Below are positions 52,224-61,501 of a DNA stretch of 64,000 bases, piece after piece. This DNA is from Stutzerimonas stutzeri (GTDB lineage: Bacteria; Pseudomonadota; Gammaproteobacteria; Pseudomonadales; Pseudomonadaceae), in NCBI GenBank assembly GCA_002339675.1, contig DDKB01000008.1, forward strand, positions 1 to 64,000. Reading direction: 5' to 3'. How positions within the stretch are numbered: the stretch's first letter is position 1; every line of letters begins with the position of its first letter. A program made the position numbers and the translations under genes. Below the pieces are notes generated by a model that was not told the origin of the DNA, did no database searches, and saw nothing but the letters and a program-made list of their open reading frames with translations.

Positions 52224-53621
52224 ATGGATTTTCTGCCGCTGTTCCACAACCTCAAGGGCCGACGCGTGTTGGTGGTCGGCGGTGGCGAAATAGCCCTGCG
52301 CAAGGCGCGCCTGCTCTCCGAGGCCGGCGCAGTACTGCGCGTCGTGGCGCCGGACATCGAGGCACAGCTGACCGAACTGGTAACGCAGGGAGGTGGGCAG
52401 TCGCTGCAGCGTGGCTATGAGCGCGATGACCTGGCCGGCTGCGTACTGGTCATCGCCGCCACCGACAACCAGCCGTTGAACGCCCAGGTCTCCGAAGACG
52501 CCAAGTCGCTCGGCATGCCGGTCAACGTGGTGGACTCACCGCAACTGTGCACGGTCATCTTTCCTGCGATCGTCGACCGCTCGCCCCTGATGATCGCCGT
52601 GTCCAGCGGCGGTGACGCACCCGTGCTGGCGCGCCTCATGCGCGCCCGCATCGAGACCTGGGTGCCAGCTGTCTATGGCGAACTGGCCGGTCTGGCGAAG
52701 AAGTTTCGCGGGCAGGTGAAGGCGCGGTTCGCCGACGTGCAGCAGCGACGCGTGTTCTGGGAGGACGTGTTCCAGGGGAGCATCGCCGAGCGGGCGCTGG
52801 CCGGGCAGCAGCAGGAGGCCGAGCGCCTGCTCGAGGAAAAGCTCGCCGGCGCGCAGCCGAAGAGCCTCGGTGAGGTCTACCTGGTGGGTGCCGGGCCGGG
52901 TGATCCCGATCTGCTGACCTTTCGGGCGCTGCGGCTGATGCAGCAGGCCGACGTGGTCCTCTATGACCGGCTCGTGGCGCCGGCGATTCTCGATCTTTGC
53001 CGACGCGATGCCGACCGGATCTACGTTGGCAAGCAGCGGGCCGCGCACGCGGTGCCGCAGGACCAGATCAATCAGTTGCTGGTCACCCTCGCCAGGGAAG
53101 GCAAGCGCGTGCTGCGCCTCAAGGGCGGCGACCCGTTCATCTTCGGCCGTGGCGGTGAGGAAATCGAGGAACTGGCCGCGAACGACGTGCCGTTCCAGGT
53201 CGTGCCCGGCATCACCGCGGCAAGTGGTTGCGCCGCCTATGCCGGCATTCCGCTGACCCATCGTGACCATGCGCAGTCGGTGCGCTTCGTCACCGGGCAC
53301 CTGAAGGATGGCAGCTGCGACCTGCCCTGGTCGGAACTCGTCGCGCCAAGCCAGACCCTAGTGTTCTACATGGGACTGGTCGGACTGCCAGTCATCTGCC
53401 AGCAGCTGATCACCCACGGGCGTGACGCCGCCACACCCGCCGCGCTGGTGCAGCAGGGGACGACCAGCAATCAGCGTGTCTTCACCGGCACTCTGGCGAA
53501 CCTGGCCGAGCGCGTGGCCAGCGAGCAGGTGCAGGCGCCGACACTGGTCATCGTCGGCGAGGTGGTTCAGTTGCGCGACAAGCTGGCCTGGTTCGAAGGC
53601 GCCCAGCACCGCGACCGGTAG
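52224..53621 (+). CDS. cysG: Siroheme synthase CysG (trifunctional)
   Basis: A 465-residue fusion. Residues about 1-205 are the precorrin-2 dehydrogenase/ferrochelatase (NAD loop VVGGGEIALRKARLL; SSGGDAPVLAR with the regulatory serine); about 215-460 are the SAM-dependent uroporphyrinogen III methyltransferase (VGAGPGDPDLLTFRALRLM, RLKGGDPFIFGRGGEE, GITAASGCAAYAGIPLTHRD). Siroheme is the cofactor of sulfite and nitrite reductases, so it connects to cysB/cysH. It is convergent with the yqjG-like gene. Confidence 0.96.
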   Translation: MDFLPLFHNLKGRRVLVVGGGEIALRKARLLSEAGAVLRVVAPDIEAQLTELVTQGGGQSLQRGYERDDLAGCVLVIAATDNQPLNAQVSEDAKSLGMPVNVVDSPQLCTVIFPAIVDRSPLMIAVSSGGDAPVLARLMRARIETWVPAVYGELAGLAKKFRGQVKARFADVQQRRVFWEDVFQGSIAERALAGQQQEAERLLEEKLAGAQPKSLGEVYLVGAGPGDPDLLTFRALRLMQQADVVLYDRLVAPAILDLCRRDADRIYVGKQRAAHAVPQDQINQLLVTLAREGKRVLRLKGGDPFIFGRGGEEIEELAANDVPFQVVPGITAASGCAAYAGIPLTHRDHAQSVRFVTGHLKDGSCDLPWSELVAPSQTLVFYMGLVGLPVICQQLITHGRDAATPAALVQQGTTSNQRVFTGTLANLAERVASEQVQAPTLVIVGEVVQLRDKLAWFEGAQHRDR

Positions 53622-53625
53622 CTTG

Positions 53626-53640
53626 CGGCCCGGCGGGCCG
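53626..53640. terminator. Hairpin between convergent cysG and glutathionyl-hydroquinone reductase
   Basis: CGGCCC, loop GGC, GGGCCG within the 21-base spacer; no T-run on either strand. Confidence 0.35.
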
Positions 53641-53642
53641 TG

Positions 53643-54641
53643 TCATCTCGTCCAGATACCCTTGCCCCACAGCCGTTCGCGGTCGTGCGGGCGGTCGAGC
53701 GCCAAATCCGGGCCCTTTGGCACGAGGCCGTTGCCGTTGATGTGGCGATGACTGGCGTAATAGTGCTGCTTGATGTGTTCGAAGCTCACCGTTTCGGCGA
53801 TCGCAGGCCATTGATAGAGCTCGCGCAACCAGTTGGACAGGTTTGGATAATCCTCGATCCGCCGCAGGTTGCACTTGAAATGACCGTGGTACACCGCATC
53901 GAAGCGAACCAGCGTGGTGAACAGTCGCCAGTCGGCCTCGGTCAGGTATTCGCCGGTGAGGTAGCGATGGTCGGTGAGGCGTTGCTCGAGTGCATCGAGC
54001 TCGCTGAACAGTTCGTCGAACGCGGTTTCGTAGGCCTTCTGGGTCGAGGCGAAGCCGGCACGGTACACACCGTTGTTGACGTGCGGGTAGATGCGCTCGT
54101 TGAGTTGGTCGATCTCGGCGCGCAACGGCTCGGGGTACAAGTCCAGTCGCGAGCCGGTGAGGTCGTCAAAGGCCGTATTGAAGATGCGGATGAGCTCTGC
54201 CGATTCGTTGTTCACGATGGCCTGCGTCTGGCGATCCCAGAGCACGGGCACCGTTACCCGGCCGGTGTAGTGCGCATCGTCGGCGGTATAACGTTGGTGA
54301 AGCGCGCTGAGGTCGTCCAGTCTGTCGCCGGTCGATCCCGCCTGCCGGTCGAAGGTCCAGCCGCGCTCGCCCATCAGCCAACTGACCACCGAGACGTCAA
54401 TCAGCGGTTCGAGGCCTTTGAGCTTGCGGTAGATCAGCGTGCGATGCGCCCAGGGGCAGGCCAGTGATACATAGAGATGATAGCGACCAGCTTGCGCCGG
54501 CACCGCCGGCTGGCCGTCCGGCCCCGACGCGCCATCGGGCGTAATCCAGCCGCGACGCTGCGCTTGTTCACGCTGAAACTCGCCTGCCTTGCTGTTTTCG
54601 TACCAGCGATCCTGCCACTGCCCGTCGACCAGAAGCCCCAT
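53643..54641 (-). CDS. Glutathionyl-hydroquinone reductase (YqjG/PcpF family)
   Basis: A 332-residue Xi-class glutathione transferase that removes glutathione from glutathionyl-hydroquinones. The thioredoxin-like domain has the active cysteine in ACPWAHRT (Cys62); SAELIRIFN binds glutathione, and the helical C-terminal domain (about 160-310) contains NNGVYRAGFASTQKAYE, the family hallmark. Start MGLLVDGQW at 54641 was chosen on conservation; the 25 upstream residues do not resemble the family. Confidence 0.93.
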   Translation of the reverse strand: MGLLVDGQWQDRWYENSKAGEFQREQAQRRGWITPDGASGPDGQPAVPAQAGRYHLYVSLACPWAHRTLIYRKLKGLEPLIDVSVVSWLMGERGWTFDRQAGSTGDRLDDLSALHQRYTADDAHYTGRVTVPVLWDRQTQAIVNNESAELIRIFNTAFDDLTGSRLDLYPEPLRAEIDQLNERIYPHVNNGVYRAGFASTQKAYETAFDELFSELDALEQRLTDHRYLTGEYLTEADWRLFTTLVRFDAVYHGHFKCNLRRIEDYPNLSNWLRELYQWPAIAETVSFEHIKQHYYASHRHINGNGLVPKGPDLALDRPHDRERLWGKGIWTR

Positions 54642-54725
54642 GTCCACCTCCCACCTGTTGGTATGCAGGCAGTGTAGGAGGCAGCGCCGGAGGAATCGGC
54701 CGGAATCCCCGGTCAAACCGATCGT

Positions 54726-55709
54726 TCAGTCCGATAGGTTGCGTCTGGACCAGTACTGTTGTGCCTGGTCGAATGCGGCCTGGCGTGGCTGACCGAGCCC
54801 TCGAAGCGCCAGGGCCATGGTCGCGACCACGGCCAGCTCGCCGTAGGCATCCTCGGCCTTGCCTTGCCACACCGCCAGCAGGTGCTGCGGATCGAGCCCG
54901 GCCGGTTTGACATGGCGTTGGGCTGACAGCGCCGGCCAGTCTTCGTCCCAGGCCTCGCCCGCCTGGGTGCCATACAGGTGACCAACACCGTCGGGGTTGA
55001 CTTCGATTTCGCCACCTTCGCCCTTGATCACGATGGAGGTATCGCCCAGCAGTCGGCTGGCTTCGCGGTGGTTGGCCTGGTAGCCCGGGTGGAAGATGCT
55101 TTGCAAGCCGCAGCGTGCACCCAGCGGGTTGAGGATCCGCGCCAGCGAGTGGATCGGCGAGCGCAGACCAAGGATGTTGCGCTGGTCGATCATCCGCTGT
55201 AGCCCGGGCATCCAGGCGCCGAGCGGCATGAACGCGAGCTTGTCACGGTCCAGGGCCGCGGCCGTGCTCGCCCAATCGTCGCAGCGGGGGATGCCCAGCA
55301 GTTCCAGTTGCTGCTCGGTGTACAGGCGCCCGGCCGTGTGCGCGCCACCGCCGTGCATGAATATGCGGACGCCATTCCGTGCCAAGCATTTCGCCGCGAG
55401 CAGGTACCACGGCAGGTGGCGTTTCTTGCCGGCGTAGCTCGGCCAGTCGATGTCCACGGTGATCGCCGGCGCCTGCAGGCGTTCGCGCACGGCCTCGGTA
55501 AAACCGGCCAGCTCTTCGGCACTCTCTTCCTTGTGCCGCAGCAGCATGAGAAAGGCGCCGAGCTGCGTGTCCTCGGCCTTACCGTCGAGCAGCATGCCCA
55601 TGGCTTGACGGGCTTCCTCGCGGGTCAGATCGCGTGCGCCGCGCTTGCCTTTGCCGAGAATGCGGACGAAAACGGCGAAGGGGTGTTCAGGCGGGGTGAC
55701 CAGGTTCAT
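54726..55709 (-). CDS. ybiB: TrpD2/YbiB-family DNA-binding protein (anthranilate phosphoribosyltransferase fold)
   Basis: A 327-residue homologue of anthranilate phosphoribosyltransferase. It keeps the fold (LTREEARQAMGMLLDGKAEDTQLGAFLMLLR; MHGGGAHTAGRLYTEQQLELLGI), but the E. coli YbiB relative has no such enzyme activity and binds nucleic acids, being LexA-regulated (family knowledge). It is the last gene of the tus run here, its ATG overlapping the tusE stop, so it is co-translated with the tRNA-thiolation relay. Confidence 0.85.
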   Translation of the reverse strand: MNLVTPPEHPFAVFVRILGKGKRGARDLTREEARQAMGMLLDGKAEDTQLGAFLMLLRHKEESAEELAGFTEAVRERLQAPAITVDIDWPSYAGKKRHLPWYLLAAKCLARNGVRIFMHGGGAHTAGRLYTEQQLELLGIPRCDDWASTAAALDRDKLAFMPLGAWMPGLQRMIDQRNILGLRSPIHSLARILNPLGARCGLQSIFHPGYQANHREASRLLGDTSIVIKGEGGEIEVNPDGVGHLYGTQAGEAWDEDWPALSAQRHVKPAGLDPQHLLAVWQGKAEDAYGELAVVATMALALRGLGQPRQAAFDQAQQYWSRRNLSD

Positions 55710-56041
55710 ATGCAGTTGCTCGGTTTCGGCAGGCCTGCCAGCTTTGCCGCAAGCTTGGCCGGGGTGCCTTTGAAAAGACGGTTCAGGTGCGGGCTGTTGC
55801 CCTTGTCGGGGCCGAGCTTAAGCGCGGTGTACTTGATCAGCGGGCGTGTCGCCGGTGACAGCTGGAACTCCTGATAGAAGGCTCTGAGCACGTGCAGGAT
55901 CTCCCAGTGTTCGGCCTGCAGGCTGATTCCTTCGGCGGCCGCCAGGGCCTCGGCAACCGGTTCGCTCCAGTCGTCGAGGTTCTCCAGGAAGCCTTCCTTG
56001 TCTACGGCGACGCGGCGGCCGCCTACGTCCAGTGCATTCAT
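55706..56041 (-). CDS. tusE: Sulfur carrier TusE (DsrC family)
   Basis: A 111-residue sulfur-relay protein that takes persulfide from TusBCD and passes it to MnmA. The conserved C-terminal arm ends PSNCI with Cys110 as the sulfur-carrying residue; DKEGFLENLDDWSEPVAEALA and HWEILHVLRAFYQEF are diagnostic. Its ATG overlaps the tusB stop. Confidence 0.95.
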   Translation of the reverse strand: MNALDVGGRRVAVDKEGFLENLDDWSEPVAEALAAAEGISLQAEHWEILHVLRAFYQEFQLSPATRPLIKYTALKLGPDKGNSPHLNRLFKGTPAKLAAKLAGLPKPSNCI

Positions 56042-56340
56042 AACCAGGCGTTGGTCCGTGCGTAGCGGCAGCAGAGCGCGACGAAACCGGCATAGTCGAC
56101 AGGCTGCACACGCGCCGGCAGGCGATCCAGGCCGCGGGCGTCGAGGTCCTCATCCAGTGCAAACAATCCGATGCCGTCCGGCAGCGACTCCAGCGAGTGG
56201 CGCTGGTTGGTACCCTCTTGCAAGGCATACACCGCATCGCCGCTGAGCAGCAGCGCATCGTCCACCGTCAACAGGCGCAGGCAACTGGCCAGGCGGCCAT
56301 CGGTAAAAGGGGAGTGCGAGAGCAAATGCAGAGTGGCCAT
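56038..56340 (-). CDS. tusB: Sulfurtransferase complex subunit TusB (DsrH-like)
   Basis: A 100-residue subunit of the TusBCD heterohexamer (MATLHLLSHSPF, DALLLSGDAVYAL). The DsrH-type family is recognised from size and position between tusC and tusE; the N-terminal Rossmann-like strand and the LSGDAVYA segment fit. It overlaps tusC by one base. Confidence 0.92.
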   Translation of the reverse strand: MATLHLLSHSPFTDGRLASCLRLLTVDDALLLSGDAVYALQEGTNQRHSLESLPDGIGLFALDEDLDARGLDRLPARVQPVDYAGFVALCCRYARTNAWL

Positions 56341-56699
56341 CAGAGGGTGATCACATGGTCGTAGCGGTTGATCAGAGCGCCGAGCTCGGCATCGTCCAGT
56401 CGCTCGACCGGTAATGCCAGGGTGGCGTGCTCGAGCCCGCGCTCTTCCAGGCTGCGGCGAGCGACGAACAACGACTCGACGCCAAACATCGGCAGTGCCT
56501 GCAGGTTAGCCGTCAGGTCCTTTTGCTGCAGCGAAGCGGCCCGCTGCGCCGGCGCCAGTTGGAACACGCCATCGTCGAGAAACAGCAGGGCGAGTGGCAA
56601 GTCGAACGCACCACCGGCGAGGACGATATCCAAGGCTTCGCGCGCCGTTGGTCCGGCCCAGGGCGCCTGGCGGGTAACGATCAGCATCGAACGCGCCAT
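56340..56699 (-). CDS. tusC: Sulfurtransferase complex subunit TusC (DsrF-like)
   Basis: A 119-residue DsrE/F-fold subunit (SMLIVTRQAPWAGPTAREALDIVLAGGAFDLPLALLFLDDGVFQL). It has no conserved sulfur cysteine, as expected for TusC. Start MARSMLIV at 56699 overlaps the tusD stop by one base; the 26 extra upstream residues in the open frame lie inside tusD. Confidence 0.93.
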   Translation of the reverse strand: MARSMLIVTRQAPWAGPTAREALDIVLAGGAFDLPLALLFLDDGVFQLAPAQRAASLQQKDLTANLQALPMFGVESLFVARRSLEERGLEHATLALPVERLDDAELGALINRYDHVITL

Positions 56700-57091
56700 C
56701 AATGACCTCCAAAACAGACCAGCCGGTCCGCCTGCTGGCTGGCCTCGTGCAGTTGGCCGAGCCCCGACAGCTCCCAACCTCGGGCCAGGTTCGCCGCCGG
56801 TCGTTGATGACGGCTGGCCTCCTGCTCATCGAGGACGCCACGCCGCAGGCCAGCGGCGATGCAAACCACTCCATCAAGGCCTTGCTCGCGGACGAACTGG
56901 CTCCATTGCGCGGCGACATCGAGTTCGTCCTGGGCGCTCACGGTATTGCCCGACGCGCTGTGGACGCCGTCCTGGTACAGAAACAGCCTGGCAATCTCGT
57001 GGCCGCTGGCGAGCACCGCTTCGGCGAAGCGCAGGGCGCGCCGCGAGGCAGGGGAGTGGGCGGGGGCAAACAGCGCGATTACGAACTTCAT
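56699..57091 (-). CDS. tusD: Sulfurtransferase complex subunit TusD (DsrE-like)
   Basis: A 130-residue DsrE-fold subunit that accepts sulfur on Cys77 (GVVCIAAGLRRGV). KFVIALFAPAHSPASRRALRFAEAVLASGHEI starts the fold. It is first of the tusD-tusC-tusB-tusE-ybiB run, all with 1- or 4-base overlaps. Confidence 0.94.
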   Translation of the reverse strand: MKFVIALFAPAHSPASRRALRFAEAVLASGHEIARLFLYQDGVHSASGNTVSAQDELDVAAQWSQFVREQGLDGVVCIAAGLRRGVLDEQEASRHQRPAANLARGWELSGLGQLHEASQQADRLVCFGGH

Positions 57092-57141
57092 GGGAGCACC
57101 GGTTCCTCAATGGCCGACATGATACGCCAGCTGCAGAAACG

Positions 57142-57163
57142 AAAAAGCCCGCCGAGGCGGGCT
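57142..57163 (-). terminator. Rho-independent terminator of the yccA-like gene
   Basis: On the minus strand AGCCCGCC, loop TC, GGCGGGCT is followed by TTTTTC, 18 bases past the stop. Confidence 0.88.
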
Positions 57164-57180
57164 GATTCGCAGGGTGACGG

Positions 57181-57846
57181 TCAGTCGTCGCCCATGATGC
57201 CCATCAGTTGCAGCAGGCTGATGAACAGGTTGTATAGCGATACGTACAGGCCGATGGTGGCCATGATGTAGTTGCGTTCGCCGCCGTGGATGATCGCACT
57301 GGTCTGGAACAGGATGCAGACCGACGAGAACAACACGAAGCCTGCACTGATCGCCAGCTGCAGACCACTGATCTGGAAGAAGAAGCCCGCAACCATCGCG
57401 CCCAGCAGGACGAAGAATCCGGCGGTGATGAAGCCGCTGAGAAAGCTCATGTCCTTGCGTGTGATCAGCACGAATGCCGACAGGCCGAAGAACACCAGGG
57501 CGGTCATCGACAGCGCCGAGGCGATCAGCTCGCCGCCGTTGGCGGTGCCCAGGTACATGTTCAGGATCGGCCCGAGCGTGTAGCCCATGAAGCCGGTCAG
57601 GGCGAAGGTCGAGACCAGGCCCCACGCGGAATTGCGCAGCTTGACGGTCAGGAAGAACAGGCCGTAGAAACCGACCAGCACGACGAAGATGTTCGGGTAG
57701 GCGGCATTGGCCTGCATCGCCATGTAGGCAACAAAGGCACTGAACGCCAGGGTGATGGCGAGCAGCCCGTAGGTGTTGCGCAGAACGCGGCTGACGTCCT
57801 TCTGTTCAACCTGCGTGTGTGTGGATGCGTATGGTTGCCTGAGCAT
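57181..57846 (-). CDS. yccA: Bax inhibitor-1 / YccA family membrane protein
   Basis: A 221-residue seven-helix inner-membrane protein of the BI-1 family; E. coli YccA modulates the FtsH protease. Hydrophobic segments are clear (GLLAITLAFSAFVAYMAM, NIFVVLVGFYGLFFLTV, GFITAGFFVLLGAMVAGFFF, AISAGFVLFSSVCILF), and the C-terminus keeps the BI-1 acidic tail MGIMGDD. Start MLRQPYAST at 57846 follows AGGAGTGTCGCC. The very long open frame upstream is an artefact that crosses tRNA-Ser on the wrong strand. Confidence 0.93.
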   Translation of the reverse strand: MLRQPYASTHTQVEQKDVSRVLRNTYGLLAITLAFSAFVAYMAMQANAAYPNIFVVLVGFYGLFFLTVKLRNSAWGLVSTFALTGFMGYTLGPILNMYLGTANGGELIASALSMTALVFFGLSAFVLITRKDMSFLSGFITAGFFVLLGAMVAGFFFQISGLQLAISAGFVLFSSVCILFQTSAIIHGGERNYIMATIGLYVSLYNLFISLLQLMGIMGDD

Positions 57847-57973
57847 GGCGACACTCCTGTAGATGGATTCAGCCTGGAACAAACTGCCTCGATCATAACA
57901 GAGCTTTCGCAACGGCCCAGTCAGAGAGTTTGACAGTGTGTTTCGTTCGGGTACTATTGCCGCCGCTGTCTGC

Positions 57974-58063
57974 GGAGGAGTGGCAGAGCGGTTGAATGCA
58001 ACGGTCTTGAAAACCGTCGAAGGGGAAACTCTTCCGTGAGTTCGAATCTCACCTCCTCCGCCA
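57974..58063 (+). tRNA. tRNA-Ser(UGA)
   Basis: A 90-base class II tRNA with an encoded CCA end. The acceptor stem GGAGGAG (57974-57980) pairs with CTCCTCC (58053-58059), followed by the discriminator G and CCA. Anticodon TGA is at 58008-58010 in the stem ACGGT/ACCGT. The long variable arm (CGAAGGGGAAACTCTTCCG) is typical of serine tRNA, and the T-arm has GTTCGAATC. Confidence 0.97.
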
Positions 58064-58072
58064 TATCGCAAG

Positions 58073-58107
58073 ACGAAGGCCCCGGATTCCGGGGCCTTCG
58101 TCGTTTC
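58073..58107 (+). terminator. Terminator of tRNA-Ser
   Basis: ACGAAGGCCCCGG, loop ATT, CCGGGGCCTTCGT with TTT beyond, 10 bases after the tRNA CCA. Confidence 0.85.
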
Positions 58108-58222
58108 ATGGATGACAAATCGCGGGTCGGACGTCCAAGCTTCCGATCGACGAAGCGTTTGTTGGCCAAGCGGCAGGTACGCTTGGCTGTCAGATTGTCC
58201 GCTCAGACAAAGGAATTGTCGG

Positions 58223-58510
58223 ATGACACGGATCAGGCTGCCCGAGGCTTTGGCGCTCGTGCAGGAACATTTCAAGCCATTGCGGTTCTGCGCCACGATG
58301 GATTCTCCCCGGACCATCCAGGCGATGCTGCTCGACGAACTGTCCGGCGAGTCGCTAGTTCTTCCCGGGCTGCCTTGTGGCGTATCGGTTACCCGGGCGC
58401 AACTGGTCACGCTCGTCAGCGTGATCGAACTCGACGTGGCCGCTGTGAGACCGGCTCTGCTCGAGCGCATGAGCAGGCAACAGCTCGCCGACCTGCGCCC
58501 TTCAGTCCAC

Positions 58511-58525
<15 letters not shown>
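58223..58525 (+). CDS. Small conserved protein, tentatively DUF1652-like
   Basis: A 100-residue protein whose core (LVQEHFKPLRFCATMDSPRTIQAMLLDELSGESLVLPGL) resembles the Pseudomonas-specific DUF1652 family by the EHF-PL-C pattern and the beta strands; confidence in that assignment is modest. No known function. Start ATG 58223 is set by AAAGGAATTGTCGG; the longer frame to 58112 begins within the tRNA terminator. Its 3' end overlaps the 3' end of dppF by 15 bases in convergent orientation. Confidence 0.7.
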
Positions 58526-59504
<979 letters not shown>

Positions 59505-59515
<11 letters not shown>

Positions 59516-60530
59516 GGTGTTCTCCGGGTCGCTGGCTCGGACGTTGCGCTGCTGGGCGCACGTCGGGTGCTTCGCCAGGTGTCATGTTGCGCGGGAAAAA
59601 GCAGCGCACTTCACCGCGGTCGTAAGGCTCGAGCGCCGGTTGCTCGGCACATCGTGGCTGGGCATAAGGACAGCGTGGTGAAAGCAGGCAGCCGGCCGGC
59701 CGGTCGTAGCGGCCCGGCACGATACCTGGCAGCGTCGCCAGTCGGCGGGTGTTGGACTGCTCCGGGATCGAGGCTAGCAGCGCTTCGGTATAAGGATGAG
59801 CCGGAGCCTGGAAAAGCGCCGGTACGCGTCCGGTTTCCACGGCCTGACCGGCGTACATCACGCAGACGCGCTGCGCGGTTTCGGCCACGACGGCCAGATC
59901 ATGGGTAATGAGGATCAGCGCCATGTCATGGTCGCGCTGCAGGTTCAGTAGCAACTCCATGATCTGCGCCTGGATAGTGACATCAAGGGCAGTAGTGGGC
60001 TCGTCGGCAATCAGCAGTTGCGGTTCGCCGGCGATCGCCATGGCGATCGCGACACGCTGGCTCATGCCGCCGGAGAGCTGATGCGGGTAGGCGTCGAGAC
60101 GGCTGGCCGCGCCTGGTATTTCCACTCGCTCGAGCAGCTTAATCGCTCGCTGCCGGGCCGCCTTGCCCTTCAGGCCGAGATGCTGTCGCAGCACCTCCTC
60201 GATCTGGAAGCCCACGGTGTAGCTGGGGTTGAGCGCCGTCATCGGGTCCTGGAACACCATGGCGAGGTCTTTGCCGATCACGCGCCGACGCTGGCGACCT
60301 TTGAGTGTCAGAAGGTCCTGACCGGCAAAACTGAGGCGGTCGGCGGTGACCTGACCGGGTGCATCGACCAGGCCCATCAGCGCCATCATGGTCACCGACT
60401 TGCCTGACCCGGATTCGCCGACGATCGCCAGGACTTCGCCCTTGTCGACGCAGAGGTCGAGCCCATCGACCACTGGTGGCGCGTCCGTGCCAAAACGCAC
60501 GGACAGGTTCTGAATCTCGAGAAGGCTCAT
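59505..60530 (-). CDS. dppD: Dipeptide ABC transporter ATP-binding protein DppD
   Basis: A 341-residue ABC ATPase pairing with DppF. Walker A is GESGSGKSVTMMALMG (about residues 37-52), the signature LSGGMSQRVAIAMAIAG, Walker B LLIADEPTTALD, and the C-terminal extension with CLLSPRCPYAQPRC. It overlaps the next gene dppF and follows dppC by 46 bases. Confidence 0.94.
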
Positions 60531-60576
60531 GAGCGCAGGCCCTCCGTTGCGGTGAAATCAGTCATAGAGCGAGCCC

Positions 60577-61488
60577 TCATGCGGCATTCTTGAGCTTGGG
60601 ATCGAGCGCGTCGCGCAGGCCGTCGCCAAGCAGGTTGATCGCCAGCACGCTGAGCAGTATCGCCAGGCCGGGCAGTGAGACCACCCACCAGGCGCGCTCG
60701 ATATAGTCGCGCGCCGAGGCCAGCATCGTGCCCCATTCCGGGTTCGGCGGCTGCACGCCGAGACCGAGGAAACCCAGCGCCGCGGCGTCGAGGATCGCCG
60801 AGGAGAAACTCAGCGTGGCCTGCACGATCAGCGGCGCCATGCAGTTGGGCAGCACGCTGATGAACATCAACCGCAAGGTGCCGGCGCCGGCCAGCTTCGA
60901 GGCGGTGACGTAATCGCGGTTGAGTTCGGTCATCACGGCCGCCCGGGTCAGGCGCACATAGGCTGGCAGCGACACGATGGCGATCGCGAAAATGGTATTG
61001 ATCAAGCCGGGGCCGAGAATGGCCACGATCGCTACCGCCAGTAGCAGCGAGGGCAGGGCCAGCATGATATCCATCAGGCGCATGATGAACGGCGCCAGGC
61101 GGGTCGGGGAAAAGCCGGCCAGCAGGCCGAGCAAGATGCCGGGAATCAGCGAAAACAGCACTGACGCCAGGCCGATCATCAGCGAGAGCCGCGCACCGTG
61201 GATCAGCCGCGACAGCATGTCTCGTCCCAGTTCATCGGTGCCCAGCAGGAACTGCGACGTGCCGCCTTCCTGCCAGGGCGGCGGGGTCAGCAGAAAATCA
61301 CGGAACTGCTCGCTTGGACTGTAGGGCGCCAGCAATGGTGCGAAAAGGGCGCAGACGATCAGCAATGCCATGAAGACCAGGCCGCCCAGCGCGCCTTTGT
61401 TGCGGCAAAAGGCGCTCCAGAATTCTCGCAGCGGCGACGGGTAGTAGGTGGTCGGCTCAGCGGCCGGTAGGGTCTCGATGTTATTCAT
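60577..61488 (-). CDS. dppC: Dipeptide ABC transporter permease DppC
   Basis: A 303-residue inner-membrane permease with six helices and the EAA-type loop ILDAAALGFLGLGVQPPNPEWG near residue 245. An N-terminal OppC_N segment (REFWSAFCRNKGALGGLVFMALLIVCALFAPL) is visible. Start MNNIETLP at 61488 was chosen because the 17 residues upstream overlap the dppB end and are not conserved. Confidence 0.94.
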   Translation of the reverse strand: MNNIETLPAAEPTTYYPSPLREFWSAFCRNKGALGGLVFMALLIVCALFAPLLAPYSPSEQFRDFLLTPPPWQEGGTSQFLLGTDELGRDMLSRLIHGARLSLMIGLASVLFSLIPGILLGLLAGFSPTRLAPFIMRLMDIMLALPSLLLAVAIVAILGPGLINTIFAIAIVSLPAYVRLTRAAVMTELNRDYVTASKLAGAGTLRLMFISVLPNCMAPLIVQATLSFSSAILDAAALGFLGLGVQPPNPEWGTMLASARDYIERAWWVVSLPGLAILLSVLAINLLGDGLRDALDPKLKNAA

Positions 61489-61501
61489 GTGCCCGGCCTC
61501 C

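Noticed and set aside
57974..58063. tRNA-Ser as an integration site for a genomic island
   Set aside because: No integrase is nearby and I saw no repeat of the tRNA 3' end within the window; the flanking dpp genes are core genes.
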